Positions 11,675 to 29,624 of a stretch of 64,000 nt of DNA are shown here, in pieces. The position numbers and the translations under genes are program-made. Source of the stretch: Glandiceps talaboti (lineage: Eukaryota; Hemichordata; Enteropneusta; Spengelidae); assembly GCF_964340395.1 (NCBI RefSeq), contig NC_135571.1, positions 4,914,453 through 4,978,452 of the forward strand, in the 5' to 3' direction. The notes beneath the pieces were generated by a model that worked only from the letters and a program-made list of their open reading frames with translations, was not told where the DNA came from and did no database searches. Position 1 is the first letter of the stretch. Each line of letters begins with the position of its first letter.

Positions 11675-12116
11675 GTGAGTTGTAAACTTAAAACCTCTGC
11701 CTTTAACTATCTATATCACTCTTTCTTTTAAAACAACACATTTTTCGAGTATCTTTCTCATGTGTAATGAATGGACCTAGCAACGTTTAAAGGAAATACA
11801 CTTGGAAAAAACACTGGGACATATATGTGTATACACGTACAAAGACATACCTAACAGGTCCTATTGTTACTACGCCATGATTTTATTGACTGGGACCCTA
11901 TTATTGTAACACTATATTGACTGCTGACATATTATCCTGGTAGGGGTTAAAGTGCGTTGTGTATAAGTTTTCAAAAGCTAGGTAGGTCTAAGTGTTTTAA
12001 GTTTGTGGATTCTATGTTTTCAAATATTTGCAGAGACGGACACGGAATGATAGAAAACAGGGATATAGACAGACAAAGACGGACAGATGGATATAACAGA
12101 GACAGACAGACACACA

Positions 12117-12183
12117 CAAACAAACACACATACATACATACATACATACATACATACATACATACATACATACATACATACAT

Positions 12184-12234
<51 letters not shown>

Positions 12235-12433
12235 GGCAGGCAAACAAACAAACAAACAAGCAGACAGACAGACAGACAGACAGACAGACACACACATCTA
12301 CCTACATACACGCACGCACACACACATACATACATACATACATACATACATACATACATACATACATACATACATACATACAGAGACAGACGGACGGATG
12401 GACAGACATACAGAGACAGACAGACGGACAGAC

Positions 12434-12512
<79 letters not shown>
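12117..12512. repeat. Compound (ACAT)n / (CAGA)n microsatellite
   Basis: Alternating blocks of ACAT and CAGA with CAAA and GGAC variants, about 400 bp, upstream of paralogue 2. The long frames across it are repeat artefacts. Confidence 0.95.
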
Positions 12513-12514
<2 letters not shown>

Positions 12515-13010
12515 TAAGGTCACAGATCTAGAGATAACCAATACAAATACATTCAATGGTTTGTAGGCGTTCAAAATAACTGAATCTATTTTCCTCCACT
12601 ATAAATCGAAGTTAATACTTAAAGTAGGTCAAAATACTACCATAACTTAGCAACTAAAACTCGCACATACTTGTAATGAACGCTAACTGTCATGAATTAA
12701 AATTAACATTGTGCCTCTAATAAATATGTAGGTATGTCAAGTCCCACAGTTTCAAGTTGAAATTTCGTCGCATTTGCACAAATTTATGTGATGTGAAATC
12801 ATGAAATAACTCTCCATAACCAAAAGTTTATGAAAATACTGTCACATTTATTTCCTGGAGTGGTTTTCCCTTTTATGTTTTCTCACTATGTATATCATGA
12901 ATATTTATAGACTGGGTTGGTATCATTAGTTTGGTCAAAGCCCACAACAGTCAATATGTGCATGACAAAAATGTTGTCATGTTGTTTACTTTTTTCTACT
13001 CAAGGGTGTC

Positions 13011-17985
<4,975 letters not shown>

Positions 17986-18519
17986 TTTATCTGTAAATGT
18001 CAGGATGATACTGTAGATACGATGTGTCATCAATATTGTTCAGTTATGCGCAATGGTCACACTAACAAGTGTGCTTTCATTTACAAATAGATTACTAGAA
18101 GGAAGTGTATCATGAGCTTTGTGGAGAATTCCATCCTCTTGAATGTAAACGAAAGTTCCATGACCTATTGTTTCATTTAAAATTCTGAATTCACATTATA
18201 ATTAATGTACCTGACGCAATTGCATGTGTTAATTTTGGCGTCCCCTTTATTAGTCATCATTGTAATCAACTCTTTTGACCACCTTCTGTTCGAATATCTT
18301 TACAGAATTGCTTTTGTTTTATCCAGGACTCACTTATTTTTACTCCATGGGCAACCTTTAGAATGTTGACCTGTTTATCGATTTTAATGTTTTTTAGGAA
18401 CGTTTTATATAATTACTTATTTTAACATTATTTTGGCAGCCTTTTTTATTGTCTCTGTCCTTGGTGTGTACAGAAAATGTTTGATAAATTCATCAGTTTA
18501 CTAAGGGGAAACTTCGCTG

Positions 18520-18523
<4 letters not shown>

Positions 18524-18602
<79 letters not shown>
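18524..18602. repeat. (GT)n microsatellite
   Basis: About 39 GT units downstream of paralogue 2. The rest of 17986-19080 is AT-rich and without visible genes. Confidence 0.95.
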
Positions 18603-18603
<1 letters not shown>

Positions 18604-19099
18604 TTAAACTGTTACGATGCAGATATGTCATATTTTGAATTTTGGCGTATTTACCAAAATTAACGTATTATTTACCTTTGCACTACTTACTTACAAACAG
18701 GAGCTAACAACAGCGTGATCTACTAATATGTTGATTTTTCTACTAATCTTGGATTAATTGCTCTTATCTTGGTAACAAACGATTCAAGTGTTGTCAAGTG
18801 TCTTGATTAAACAACATAGATCAGTATAACTTGTTGATTATCAAATTCAGATTAATACCTAATTTTCTAATAGCGTGATCAACACTTGTCTTACACATGG
18901 AAAATTTACATAATAGGGCATGATCTTAAATTTCAAACTTAAATATTTTGGTGGAAAGTTCACCTTGTCTTCTAGAACAATGAATCTAGGTGAGAGATCA
19001 TTTATTTACAACAAAGTATCTCTAGATTAATGACGTCATTCACACTATATATGAGATGTATCGGTAAATAAAGTTATTCCGGATTCCTAATCAAAGATT

Positions 19100-19489
19100 A
19101 GATTTTGATTTGCAACACAACTGTTGGTGTGCGGCGAACCTTTCTCTGTCCGAGTGTAAGAGCGTACGTGTGAGTGACGATAACTGACTAACTGACCAGC
19201 TCATCGTCCAATAGCGAACAACTAAGAATGCAAATCGAAATATGTAAGATATGATGTGTTGTGATGTGAGAGGGCGGTCACGGTGTTACAGCTGATAGCT
19301 GACTACAGCGGTCAACTGTAAGTTGATTCGAACTTTGCACTTTAATGTTACAAGATACGTAATCGTCGACAGCTCAGTATGTGGCATTGTTCGATGGCAG
19401 GGGAAGGAGAAGACGTGTCGAAACCCTGCAGCGTAAAAATCCGGAGCTAGGGTAGTTTCAACAGTGGATTATTGTGTTATTGGACTCAT
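19100..19489 (+). promoter_or_regulatory. Possible 5' UTR exon and promoter of the SLC16-like gene
   Basis: A block with more CpG than its surroundings ends in a consensus donor (GGACTCAT|GTAAGT at 19490). A matching acceptor (CACATACAG) precedes 20923, 61 bases before the SLC16 ATG. No long frame is present. This is inference from splice motifs only. Confidence 0.3.
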
Positions 19490-20922
19490 GTAAGTTCAAC
19501 GACTAGCAAATATATTAACCAGGAAAGGGCAAATACAGCTACAGAAGGCTGCTTCATTATTTGAGATTTGTCTGGCAAGCAACATTGTAAAATGTTGACA
19601 CAGTATCTGACATACCACATATCATACATGCAATGCTGTAGAATGTTAACACGTTAGTTTATTCTACACAAGCTATCTTGTTCCATTTTAGATGTGATTT
19701 TATTCATAACATAAAACGATGTTTTCTTATTGTATTATGTCAGTAATTACTTGTGTTATTATGTCGGCAGATACGACAGACTACGTCATAGACACTGCAT
19801 GATTTTTCTTTATGTAAAAATGGATAGTAAATACGTGAATGTATGAAGGCACGGCGAGCCGTATTCACCATTTGAACACTGAGCTGACCCAGATTACACC
19901 CTTCGGATTGCACGACAGCCGGCCGTACGATTTGAACAATCGAAGTAGATATCGTATTTAACGCAACAGATGCAGCGATGGCAACAACAAATTATGAGTT
20001 AGTAATTTTTAATAATTCAGTTGCTAGAATTATTACTTTATATAATATTTTTTGTGATGAAATGTGGTAATCCAGGACGTCCATTGTTATGCTAATTAGG
20101 GTGAAATCGGGGTCAGCAGATCTTATTTACTACGCATTGTTTTAAAATCATACAGATTGTTTGGAACTGCCTGTGGAATACGTCGTATCGTATACACTAC
20201 ATGAATGAAATTGACGAACACGCATACGATGAATCATTCTATACATATTAATCACTGATAGCGCAGCATTTGCTAGTTAAAATGGGTGGAGTGCACGGAA
20301 AAAAATGGGGAAAGGGCTTTGTCGCAACCAATTCCTTAGACTATGTTTTCGTAACTTGTAAAGTTACTGTGTAATGTAGTAAAAGTAAAAGTAAAAGTAA
20401 TGCTGTAATCCAAAAGTACCTTTCCAAATTAACATAAAAACAGATTTATGGTATAAAACCACAGAACCTTTGTAATGAAAATTCAAAATAAACTATATAA
20501 ATATTTGGATTTCCTTGTAAAAATTGTGAAACTTTCATTATGCACCACCATTTTGGGTTATTCAAAAGTAAAAACTAGTTTTCCAACAGAATATGATGCT
20601 ATGATAGGCAGCAGACTAATATACACCAGTATACACAAGAATGCATACCTGGTCGTTGATGGCATAAATCCAATATGGCTGCTCTATTATCCAATATGGC
20701 GGCTCTCTGACTAAGTTACCATAGGGAGACACGTGTTAACATTTCTGACAGCATTTTCTAACTCTCATTTTGAGAGAGACTACAATACCTATAGCATCAC
20801 TAAATCTTATACATTGGTTGTGCAAACACCATTCGCCAAGTCAATAATTAAACTATTTTTACATAGTGTACAAGGCTAAATAAAAAATAAACTAACATTT
20901 TCACATTTCATTTCACATACAG
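19490..20922. other. No coding feature seen between the putative 5' exon and the SLC16 start exon
   Basis: AT-rich sequence with a short AAAGT repeat at about 20378-20400. The 79-residue frame at 20475-20714 shows no recognisable domain, and I do not call it a gene. Confidence 0.5.
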
Positions 20923-20983
20923 ATTATTTTGTATAAAACAACATACTACTTGGTATCGGATACAACTTTGAGGCTTTCAAAAA

Positions 20984-23900
20984 ATGGATGCTCAATCAAA
21001 AGCCGACGACACTATCTCATCTGTCCGAGACAAGGCTCCGGATGGTGGTTGGGGCTGGTTCATCGTTCTAAGTGCTCATATTAGTCAAGCTATACTCGAT
21101 GGTGTGATTGCATCCATTGCTGTCTTACTGGTCAGAATGAAGACGTATTTCAACGAAGGAGCAATGAGGATATCACTTATAGCATCGATTGGACTATTCG
21201 TTTCCCATTGTTCGGGTAAATTAACTCCAATAAAACCTCCCTTGATTCCGTTAGTTCGTGAGATACCCTAGGTATTCCGTTAGTTCGTGAGATCCCTAGG
21301 TATTCCATTATTTCATGAGATACAGTAGGTATTCCGTTATTTCGTGAGACACCCAAGGTATTCCGTTAGTTCATGAGATCCGTAGGTATTCCATTATTTC
21401 GTGAGATACCCTAGGGATTTTGTTATTTCGTGAGATACCCTAGGTATTCCATTATTTCGTGAGACACCCTAGGTATTGTTATTTCGTGAGATACCCTAGG
21501 TATTCCGTTATTTCGTGAGATACCCTAGGGATTTTGTTATTTCGTGAGATACCCTAGGTATTCCATTATTTCGTGAGACACCCTAGGCATTCCGTTATTT
21601 CGTGATATACCCTAGGTATTCCATTATTTCGTGAGATACCCTAGGTATTGTTATTTCGTGAGATACCCTAGGTATTCCATTATTTCGTGAGACACCCTAG
21701 GTATTCCATTATTTCGTGAGACACCCTAGGTATTGTTATTTCGTGAGATACCCTAGGTATTCCATTATTTCGTCAGATACCCTAGGTATTCCGTTATTTT
21801 GTGAGATACCCTAGGTATTCCATTATTTCGTGAGACACCCTAGGTATTGTTATTTCGTGAGACACCCTAGGTATTCCGTTATTTCGTGATATACCCTAGG
21901 TATTCCATTATTTCGTGAGATACCCTAGGTATTGTTATTTCGTGAGATACCCTAGGTATTCCATTATTTCGTGAGACACCCTAGGTATTCCGTTATTTTG
22001 TGAGATACCCTAGGTATTCCATTATTTCGTGAGACACCCTAGGTATTGTTATTTCGTGAGACACCCTAGGTATTCCGTTATTTCGTCAGATACCCTAGGT
22101 ATTCCGTTATATCGTGAGATCCCTAGGTATTCCATTACTTCATGAGATACCCTAGGTATTCCGTTATTTCGTGAGATCCCTAGGTATAATATGAAATAAA
22201 CTAAAGACTAGAAACTTACAGACTATGAATACTGGTGTTCAGTGATTGGGCTATATCCTAAGTAAGAATGCACGCTGCAAATAATTTGGTACATACATTT
22301 GATGATAATAAAGTTCATGTGCCATATAAATTTGCTAATATAGGTCTTAGTTGTAATGAACCATTTGCATAATTAATTATTTTCAGTAATTAGGCCAAGA
22401 ATGTACATATCAAATTCACTATAATTTACTACAAACATCATTAATAACAAAGTGCACAAACGGTTTGTTCATGTAGCATTTAGTGTCGATGAGTCAATTT
22501 ATAATTAAAATGATTTACAGTAATTAGGCTATATCTTGATAATGAATACCTGAATTTATGTTACATACCTCATATATACTTTAAATGCACATGTTGGTGT
22601 AGCTTTTAGTATAATTATTGACAAATTTGCATAATTGATTATGTTCAGTATTAGCTAATGTCTTGCAAATGCACACCTCATATTCAATATAATTTCGTAC
22701 GTACCTCAAAAATAACTAATCGCATATGTTCTGGAAAGCTTGGTGATGTACCTTGTAGGTTACATAAGCCATTTGTATAATGACCGATTTTCAGTTATGA
22801 AAACTAATCGCATATGGTCTGTGTATATTCCAACAATTATTGTGTACAGAAACGATAGTCTAAAGACTTTGGCCTTATGGAAGCCATGTCAATTTTAAGC
22901 TTGCTGTTTCTGTTTCTACGTTACATGTACATGTCAGTGTGAAATCTAAGATCATAACACTTAATATAAATAATCTCCAAGGTATCCTTTTATTTTTTGC
23001 AGCACCGATAGCAGTGTTTCTAAGTAAGAAATATGGGGCAAGATGTATAGCTGTGATTGGTGGTATTTTATGTGCTGTAGGACTATTCCTTAGTGGTTTT
23101 GTCAACAGCTTCGCTGTCTTGTGTCTAACGTTGGCAGTTTTGGCAAGTAAGTCCATTGCTATATCGTCTTTTAGGAAGCCTCTACCATAATCTTCATATC
23201 TTGTTTTTAGTTCAATGCTCAAACCACCACCCACTAATTTATCACATTTGTTTATTTTATGCTAGATTTTGGGTTATCGCTGTCTTTTACTTCAACGTTT
23301 ACTTTGCTGGGCCAATATTTTAACAAACGACACGGATTAGCTAATGGACTAGCAGTGGCTGGCTATGGTATAGGTGTCATGGGTATACCACCATTAACTC
23401 AGTTACTTATCTACAAGTACGGATGGCAGGGAGCTTGTATCGTTTTATCAGGTGTTATTGCTCATCTCTGCGTTGCAGCAACTTTACTTCGTCCACTGAA
23501 CACAGCTACAAAAGATAATCAAATGACTGAACAAAGAAACAATCATTGTGTACGCATGTGCAAACGTATTTGCATGTTGTTTGGATTTCATCTGTTATGG
23601 GTTCAGCCACGCGTCATCGGATTTGTAGTGTGTATTCTCTTCTTGTCTGCATCAAACGGGACGTTCCTTACATTCCTACTGCAACGGACAGGAGACGCCG
23701 GAATTGACCCAACCGATGGAGCTTTACTGATGACAGTCATTGGAGCAAGTTCATGCATAACGAGGCTAACACATGGCTGGTTTATCGATCTCAGACTTGT
23801 ACCACCTATATGCATTTGGGCTGGCAGCCTCTCCGTGTGGGGAATACTGAACATTACCTTTCCACTTATCTACGATTATAATGTCATGATAATATACTGT

Positions 23901-24972
23901 GTTCTATTCGGCATAACAAGTGCAGTATACAATTCATTACCCTATGTTGTTGTAAAGGAGTTTGTGCAGATGAAGTTTTACCCAAGCGCTGTTGGCTTGT
24001 ATCTATTTACGTTTGGTATTGGTAGCTTTACTGGTATTTCGATAGCAGGTAAGAAACCCAACATTACACCTCTAATATGAATATGACAAAAATGAGCTGA
24101 TATTTGGTCATTTAAAAACTACTGAGCAGATCGATCTGAAATTTGGTGGGAGCATTCTTATGTATGGGTGTTTAAATGTTCATGACATCACGACCCTATC
24201 AGTGATATGCAAATTACGTGTCTTTAATTCCAAAAGTACTTGGCTGATTTGCCTGATTTGGCTGAAATTTCGTAGGGATGTACAGATCAAGGGATGTTAA
24301 TTACATGATGATCCCAAGTGATATGCACATTATGGCTAAAAACGTGATATCTGTTGTCCGATTTCTCTCATGAATATTTAGCCAGGGTTGTAAAAAAATG
24401 TTGTTTTATTGATCTCATTGGATCATCAAAGAATGTATGGGACTTTAACATAATGTAACAAATGCATGTTAGTGGCACCTTGAATTATTCCTCCTTGATG
24501 TTCCTCGGAAACATTCCCTCAGTTCTAGCACAAAGGGAAGCAATAGTTCATTGTAAAGTGTGTTGTCCGTCTGTATGTCTTGTGGATGATGTAAGCGATT
24601 TTGGTATTGAACTTTACCTCAAAAACTACTGGGGATGAAATGTGGTTATGATTCTAAAAATCTTAGTCTGTAAATTGTGAGTGTGTCATACTTACATAAA
24701 TGATGTTAACCAACATGACTACGGCCTTAAACAATGGTGTACGTGACAGGTGACCTCTATTTAAGCAAAATATATGTTTTATTCCAGGTGCCTTGTATGA
24801 TCTGTATGGGACGGCAAATGTAACGTTTTACATCACAGGGATATGTGGATTTATTTCATCATTATCGTTATTTATAACATACTGTATTCAAAGGAAGTGT
24901 GCAAATTCAAACAACGTTAGGGAGTTTCAAAGACAGAATGAAAGTAAACATACTGAAATGAGAATGCTGTGA
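20984..24972 (+). CDS. SLC16 / monocarboxylate transporter-like protein, 4 exons
   Basis: Exons are 20984-21215, 23003-23146, 23266-24048 and 24788-24972, all joined in phase 1, giving 447 residues, a normal length for SLC16. The family signature in TM1 is present: APDGGWGWFIVLSAHISQ near residue 20. TM2-5 follow, including NFGLSLSFTSTFTLLGQYFN, RHGLANGLAVAGYGIGVMG and YGWQGACIVLSGVIAHLCV. A short cytosolic loop separates the halves, and the TM8 region reads GASSCITRLTHGWFIDLRL with an Arg in a family-typical position. The last exon gives TM12 and a polar cytosolic tail. By homology it is a 12-TM plasma-membrane transporter of the major facilitator superfamily. The substrate (monocarboxylate, amino acid or other) cannot be read from sequence. 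AATAAA lies at 24998-25003, 26 bases after the stop. Confidence 0.9.
21247..22187. repeat. 29-bp minisatellite in intron 1 of the SLC16-like gene
   Basis: About 32 units of consensus TATTCCRTTATTTCGTGAGA + YACCCTAGG, mixed with 27-bp units lacking CC. Long and short units follow recurring patterns, suggesting multi-unit duplications. Each unit carries CCTAGG. It starts 31 bases after the donor of exon 1. Confidence 0.93.
24100..24330. repeat. Diverged interspersed repeat in the last SLC16 intron
   Basis: Two loosely similar stretches carry CTGAAATTTGGTGGGAGC- and CTGAAATTTCGTAGGGATG-like sequence. Such text is common in invertebrate interspersed repeats. Ends and family were not resolved. 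Confidence 0.35.
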
Positions 24973-25339
24973 CCAAGATTTATTTAAGGACACAGTGAAT
25001 AAACTCTGATGTGATAAAAACTCACGAGACCATCATCGTAGACTGAGGTTGTACCCTAATTGAAGCGGACTGTGATAATTTTATATATGCTAATTATTTA
25101 GCGTTGTCAATAGTCTTAAAACAAAATATAACAATAACATACCGCTGTCTATTTATTCCAACATTGTACATATGATAAGCATTTACAGAATATCAACAAT
25201 GTAGGCCAAAGATCATTTATTAACAGCTAAGTGAAAATTCATTAAGCTTACGAGAGGCATTCAGTTTGCATCTGGTTGAAATATATAGCCTACTTACTGA
25301 AAAATATTAATTATATAAATTGCTCATTAATATTCATGG

Positions 25340-25502
25340 ATTGTTCACCAAAACCCGATTACTTCTTGCCATTACCCTACGGAATATGTGTACCAAATTT
25401 CATTTGAATTGAGCCAGTCGTTTTTTTTTAGAAAATGGTGCTACAGATGCAGACAGACTGACATGTGCTCACACGCACACACACAGACAGACACAGACAC
25501 AG

Positions 25503-25544
<42 letters not shown>

Positions 25545-25570
25545 TTTCACCCCTAATATAAAACCTTGCT
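25340..25570. repeat. Interspersed repeat with CAGACA/CA tail
   Basis: A segment with TACCAAATTTCATTTGAATT and a CAGACA-rich tail leads into a CA microsatellite (25484-25545). It resembles the 3' parts of invertebrate retroposons, but the class is not certain. Confidence 0.4.
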
Positions 25571-25630
25571 TAAGGAAGGTAATAAATTCAAAAAGCTGAT
25601 TGCACTGCAGATAAAATGGACTGGATAATA

Positions 25631-25723
25631 TTTGGATGTGTGAGGGCGCCCTGTCATGGCATACCTTACAAACTTGGTAATAATTTTATGTATGAGGGCG
25701 CCCTGTCACGGCATACCTTAAAA
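25631..25723 (-). repeat. 36-bp GC-rich dispersed motif, two tandem copies
   Basis: Two head-to-tail copies (25631-25672 and 25685-25723) contain GAGGGCGCCCTGTCAYGGCA followed by TACCTTA. They match 4527-4562 in inverse orientation. The spacer between them is AT-rich. Confidence 0.65.
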
Positions 25724-26339
25724 ACTAGGTAATAATTGGATATGATATTTTTTATTTTATCTGTGGATTAATGTAAAATACTAAGTACAATGTGATGATT
25801 GATATGATGACCGTCACGTGGTCTCTTTAATGACCTTTTATTTACATCCGGGTGTTTTCAGTACAGTATTACAAACTTGTGTTTGAACAGTCATTGAGTT
25901 GTATGCAAGGTTTATCACATTTTCTACCGTGTTTTACTCATTACTAATAAATGATATTAAAATTTAAATTTAAATTTGAAATTCATTGCTTTCACTGTCG
26001 TCCTTTGAATTTATTTGCCTGCTTTTAACGATGCACATGCCACAGTGAGTTGGTCGATGTGCTATGATTGTGCTATAAAACTAGAATTATTATGAACTAC
26101 TTTTGAAAAAAATGGCCACCCAACAGTACTTCTTCTTCTTGAAATTATGTTGACGTTGGGGGCGCTGAATTTTGGGCACAGACCTCTATTCAATTTGATG
26201 TATTAATAGTACCGTGATATTAAGTGTACACGGACTAACAGACATTTTCTTATAGGTAATTAAATATTATTTAGGGTGTACGATATTACTAGTTAGTCAT
26301 TGTATCTAGCAAAACAGTTTTGAAAGCTTTCCGGTTGCA

Positions 26340-26388
26340 TTAGGCCAAAGAATAAAAATTGTTTGCTTCCGGTTACCCGACCCCAACC

Positions 26389-26440
<52 letters not shown>

Positions 26441-26448
26441 GTCTACAC

Positions 26449-26491
<43 letters not shown>

Positions 26492-26529
26492 GTCTACACC
26501 ATCATCATCATCATCATCATCGTCTACAC

Positions 26530-26585
<56 letters not shown>

Positions 26586-26600
26586 ACAACAACAACACCA
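26340..26600. repeat. (ATC)n repeat abutting a terminal fragment of repeat family A
   Basis: Positions 26340-26392 match the family A terminus (TTCCGGTTACCCGACCCCAA). An ATC microsatellite follows directly, interrupted three times by the same GTCTACACC block, ending in CAA units. The poly-His and poly-Ile frames over it are artefacts. Confidence 0.85.
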
Positions 26601-26785
26601 GTTATGATTCTTTCAACTCCTCCTGAGACAGCTAGATGTCAATGTAGTATTCTCATCTCTGACACTAAAAGTGTAAACCAAGGATTGATAACACATATAA
26701 AGGATATATAAATATCTGATACAAACTATCACTGCATTGCATAGGATTACAGGTGACATTCGACACCATAATATACATTACAAAC

Positions 26786-26876
26786 AGACACACACACACA
26801 TACATACATACATACATACATACATACATACATACATACATACATACATACATACAAACACAGACAGACAGACACA

Positions 26877-26920
<44 letters not shown>

Positions 26921-26986
26921 TACATACATACATACATACATACATACATACATACATACATACATACAAACAGACAGACAGACACA

Positions 26987-27025
<39 letters not shown>
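26786..27025. repeat. Compound (ACAT)n / (CAGA)n / (CA)n microsatellite
   Basis: Two rounds of ACAT, CAGA and CA blocks in the same order, suggesting a duplication of the whole compound repeat. Confidence 0.95.
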
Positions 27026-27031
<6 letters not shown>

Positions 27032-27099
27032 GGTCATCATTACTGTGAAAGTGGAAAAAAAAAGTTGTAAAAAAAGTTGTAAAAAATAGCAATTAATTT

Positions 27100-29170
27100 C
27101 TCACTTTTTTCTTCTCGTAATAAACATTCTAGGGCAGTAATTATACATACAATTTTTTAACACGCATTACCTGAATCCAGATGCCATTGAAATCTCAGCT
27201 ACGTCAGGCCTGGGAGTTTCAAATTTCCTTCTTTTGAAAAAATACCTTTGCAGAGCTAAAGTTGATGGCACACATGTACCAGCAGTTCTTCTTGGGGTTC
27301 ACATAATACCTATTTTGAAAAAAAAAATGGTGGGCATTCGTAAGTATACTTTACATGTTATTTTAAAACATAATACCAATGGAGGGAATTACATTTGCAT
27401 CCATCACAAGTTGTCATAATACTTTGAACGAGACAGCGAGAGCATGCTAAAAACGTGAGCGACATGGTGGCATCTTACTCACATTGGGCCACAGCCACGT
27501 GTAAGCTAATATGCTAGAATGGTCAGGACACAAACTAGTCGCATTTAGATATTTACGTACATTAAAAAAATACCAGGACACCGGCCTTTTTGAAGCCCGG
27601 GCTTCGCGAAAACACGGAGCTTCGCAGTCACACGTCAACGAATGGTTATCTCTATGTCGTCGATGAGGGCGCACATTACAACGATTGTAGATGATATGGG
27701 TGCATACACAATAACTCAAGAGTCTATCTGCAATGTCTGTATTAAACATAGCTAGAAAATCTAAGAATGGAAAAGCAGCAACTGGGTGCTTGAATCCCAG
27801 CTTGAATCTACTTAATTTTGGTCAACATATATTTTCAGTTGCCCAGTGCACATAAATATTGACTTTTGAGTGCCACTTGGCCACTGGTATGCTCACAGGC
27901 ACCTCCCGTGCAGGAATTAGTAGGACCATCTGCTTCTGTAAACTTACCAGTCGATCAGCGGGAATTTTGCAACCTCACGATCGCGGTTGGTTTTAAACTT
28001 GAAATCTTCACTGATTGCCTTCCATCGATGAATCTCGCCCCGAATACTAATTTTCCGCTCGTTTTGTAGAATCAAGGCACGTTTTTTTCACAGACAACGA
28101 TGGCTTTGGTCGTAGCATTGTAACAACAGTGTGACTACTAAGTAGGTGATATGCCATGTGGAAGTGTTTACAACTCTACAGGAATGGAGCATGCGCAGTG
28201 TACTTTGACATCTCATAGCGACCTCAAACATCGTATTGCTGCGCACGTGCCGTTTGAATGCGAATGTTCACATTGTCAACTTTTCAATAATCATTTTATA
28301 AATTTATGGAAGGTTTTTTGAGGGCTTTGAACGCGAGGTGCCCCGTACAATCTTCAGCATCTGCAGTATGAAAAAAAACAGTCCCCCGTTGCAGCTAATT
28401 GGTATTTCACACTACTTCCTTTAAATTGCTATCGATCAGTACATTTTACTTATTGAATGTTTTCAACTTCATTTTCACTCGCTCGCCTCATGAAAGTATA
28501 ACCGGAGATAACAGCGCGAACATTTTGAACCCCGGGCCTAGAGCACACCGTGCACAATGCCACATCTCTCAGTAAAATCACCGTATGAGAAAAGCAACAG
28601 CGCCCACAGGCGACGGCTAAGATTCTACTATCGTTTAAAACCTTTGTTTTGCAGAAGCGTTCAGGAGATTTTGACTTTTCCTCTTGTGTTAGTACACCGA
28701 CAACTTTGTAAAAACAATCATTGAATCAACTTTGGAGTTAACAGCTTAAATCCAATTCCCAGACGTGTGGTTTCGTCTCAACATATAAAGACAAACAAAA
28801 ACGTCTAATGGTTACCCTTCTGTCGTCTTAAATAAAAACAATTGCATATTTTCCGGGACTTTGTTACGTACTAGTTATGACTTGGTTACAAAATTCTATC
28901 TCAGTGTAGACATTGAGCAATAAAACAAATAACAACAATAACAAATATGTTAAATTATTGGTCATCAATTGGTCTTCTCCGTTCAAATATTCTTGTGTCG
29001 TGAGTATTGAGGAGAAAAACAGCTAATTTCAAGATATCATTTATCATTTGTCTTATACAACCACACATAGTAAAAGATGTCTACTTGTACCCTCCTGACC
29101 AGGAAATAATAGGTTATTAAAATCATCTCATGTGTCTTATCATATTCTACCTTATCATATTCTATTATAT
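27100..29170. other. Intergenic; one weak minus-strand exon candidate
   Basis: This 2-kb stretch is locally richer in CpG than its flanks. The only coding-like signal is on the minus strand at 27948-28070, ending in a consensus donor (GACTG|GTAAGT). It reads RGEIHRWKAISEDFKFKTN then REVAKFPLID, loosely like a short helical motif found in some animal zinc-finger proteins. I see no neighbouring exons and do not call a gene. Confidence 0.3.
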
Positions 29171-29426
29171 TATGCAGTCACTCTTGCCTCCATTGTCGTC
29201 GACAAGATAACTGAACGACTGCAGAAATTAGAGAAGGACTTTGTTATGAGTGAAATCGATGGCTTGCGTAACGAGGTCCATCAAGTCAGAATCTGAGTTG
29301 AGAAACATTGTGGTAGTATGAAAACTAGACAAGCAGGTGTGAAGTAATATTATAAATAGCTTATGCCTGTCTCTATACCGCATTTGTAAAATTTATGTCT
29401 GTCTGTTTACTGTTTGTGATAGCTTG

Positions 29427-29524
29427 TAAGATACGGCGTGTCGCTCCGCGCCGCCCTCCTCTCTCCCGACGTGAGAGGGCGTGACTGATGTGTGAGGCCG
29501 CCCCATCACGGCTTACCTTACAGA
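29427..29524. repeat. 36-bp GC-rich motif as an inverted pair, inside the decayed copy
   Basis: A degenerate plus copy (29427-29463) and a minus copy (29482-29524) face each other and can fold. The pair lies between the two decayed exons and is absent from the same intron of paralogue 2, so it arrived after the duplication. Confidence 0.55.
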
Positions 29525-29542
29525 CTTGTTTGTGATAGTCAA

Positions 29543-29543
29543 C

Positions 29544-29620
<77 letters not shown>
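29543..29620. repeat. (CT)n microsatellite
   Basis: It corresponds in position to the CT tract in the last intron of paralogue 2. Confidence 0.95.

Positions 29621-29624
<4 letters not shown>

Noticed and set aside
12087-12566. Frames of 100-230 residues made of Thr/His/Ile, Cys/Val/Met or Asp/Arg/Gln repeats, here and at 1675, 7543, 15486, 26737, 39584, 42140 and 45899
   Set aside because: They are translations of microsatellites with no non-repeat coding context.
21247-22187. CRISPR-like array (also considered for 51690-52735)
   Set aside because: The units are contiguous with no unique spacers, in an animal intron or intergenic region. These are minisatellites.
23603-23854. Minus-strand frame inside SLC16 exon 3
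   Set aside because: It is the antisense of well-conserved transporter codons.
27447-27749. 100-codon minus-strand frame in the CpG-richer intergenic region
   Set aside because: No domain, no splice context and no repeat relation; it is not distinguishable from chance.
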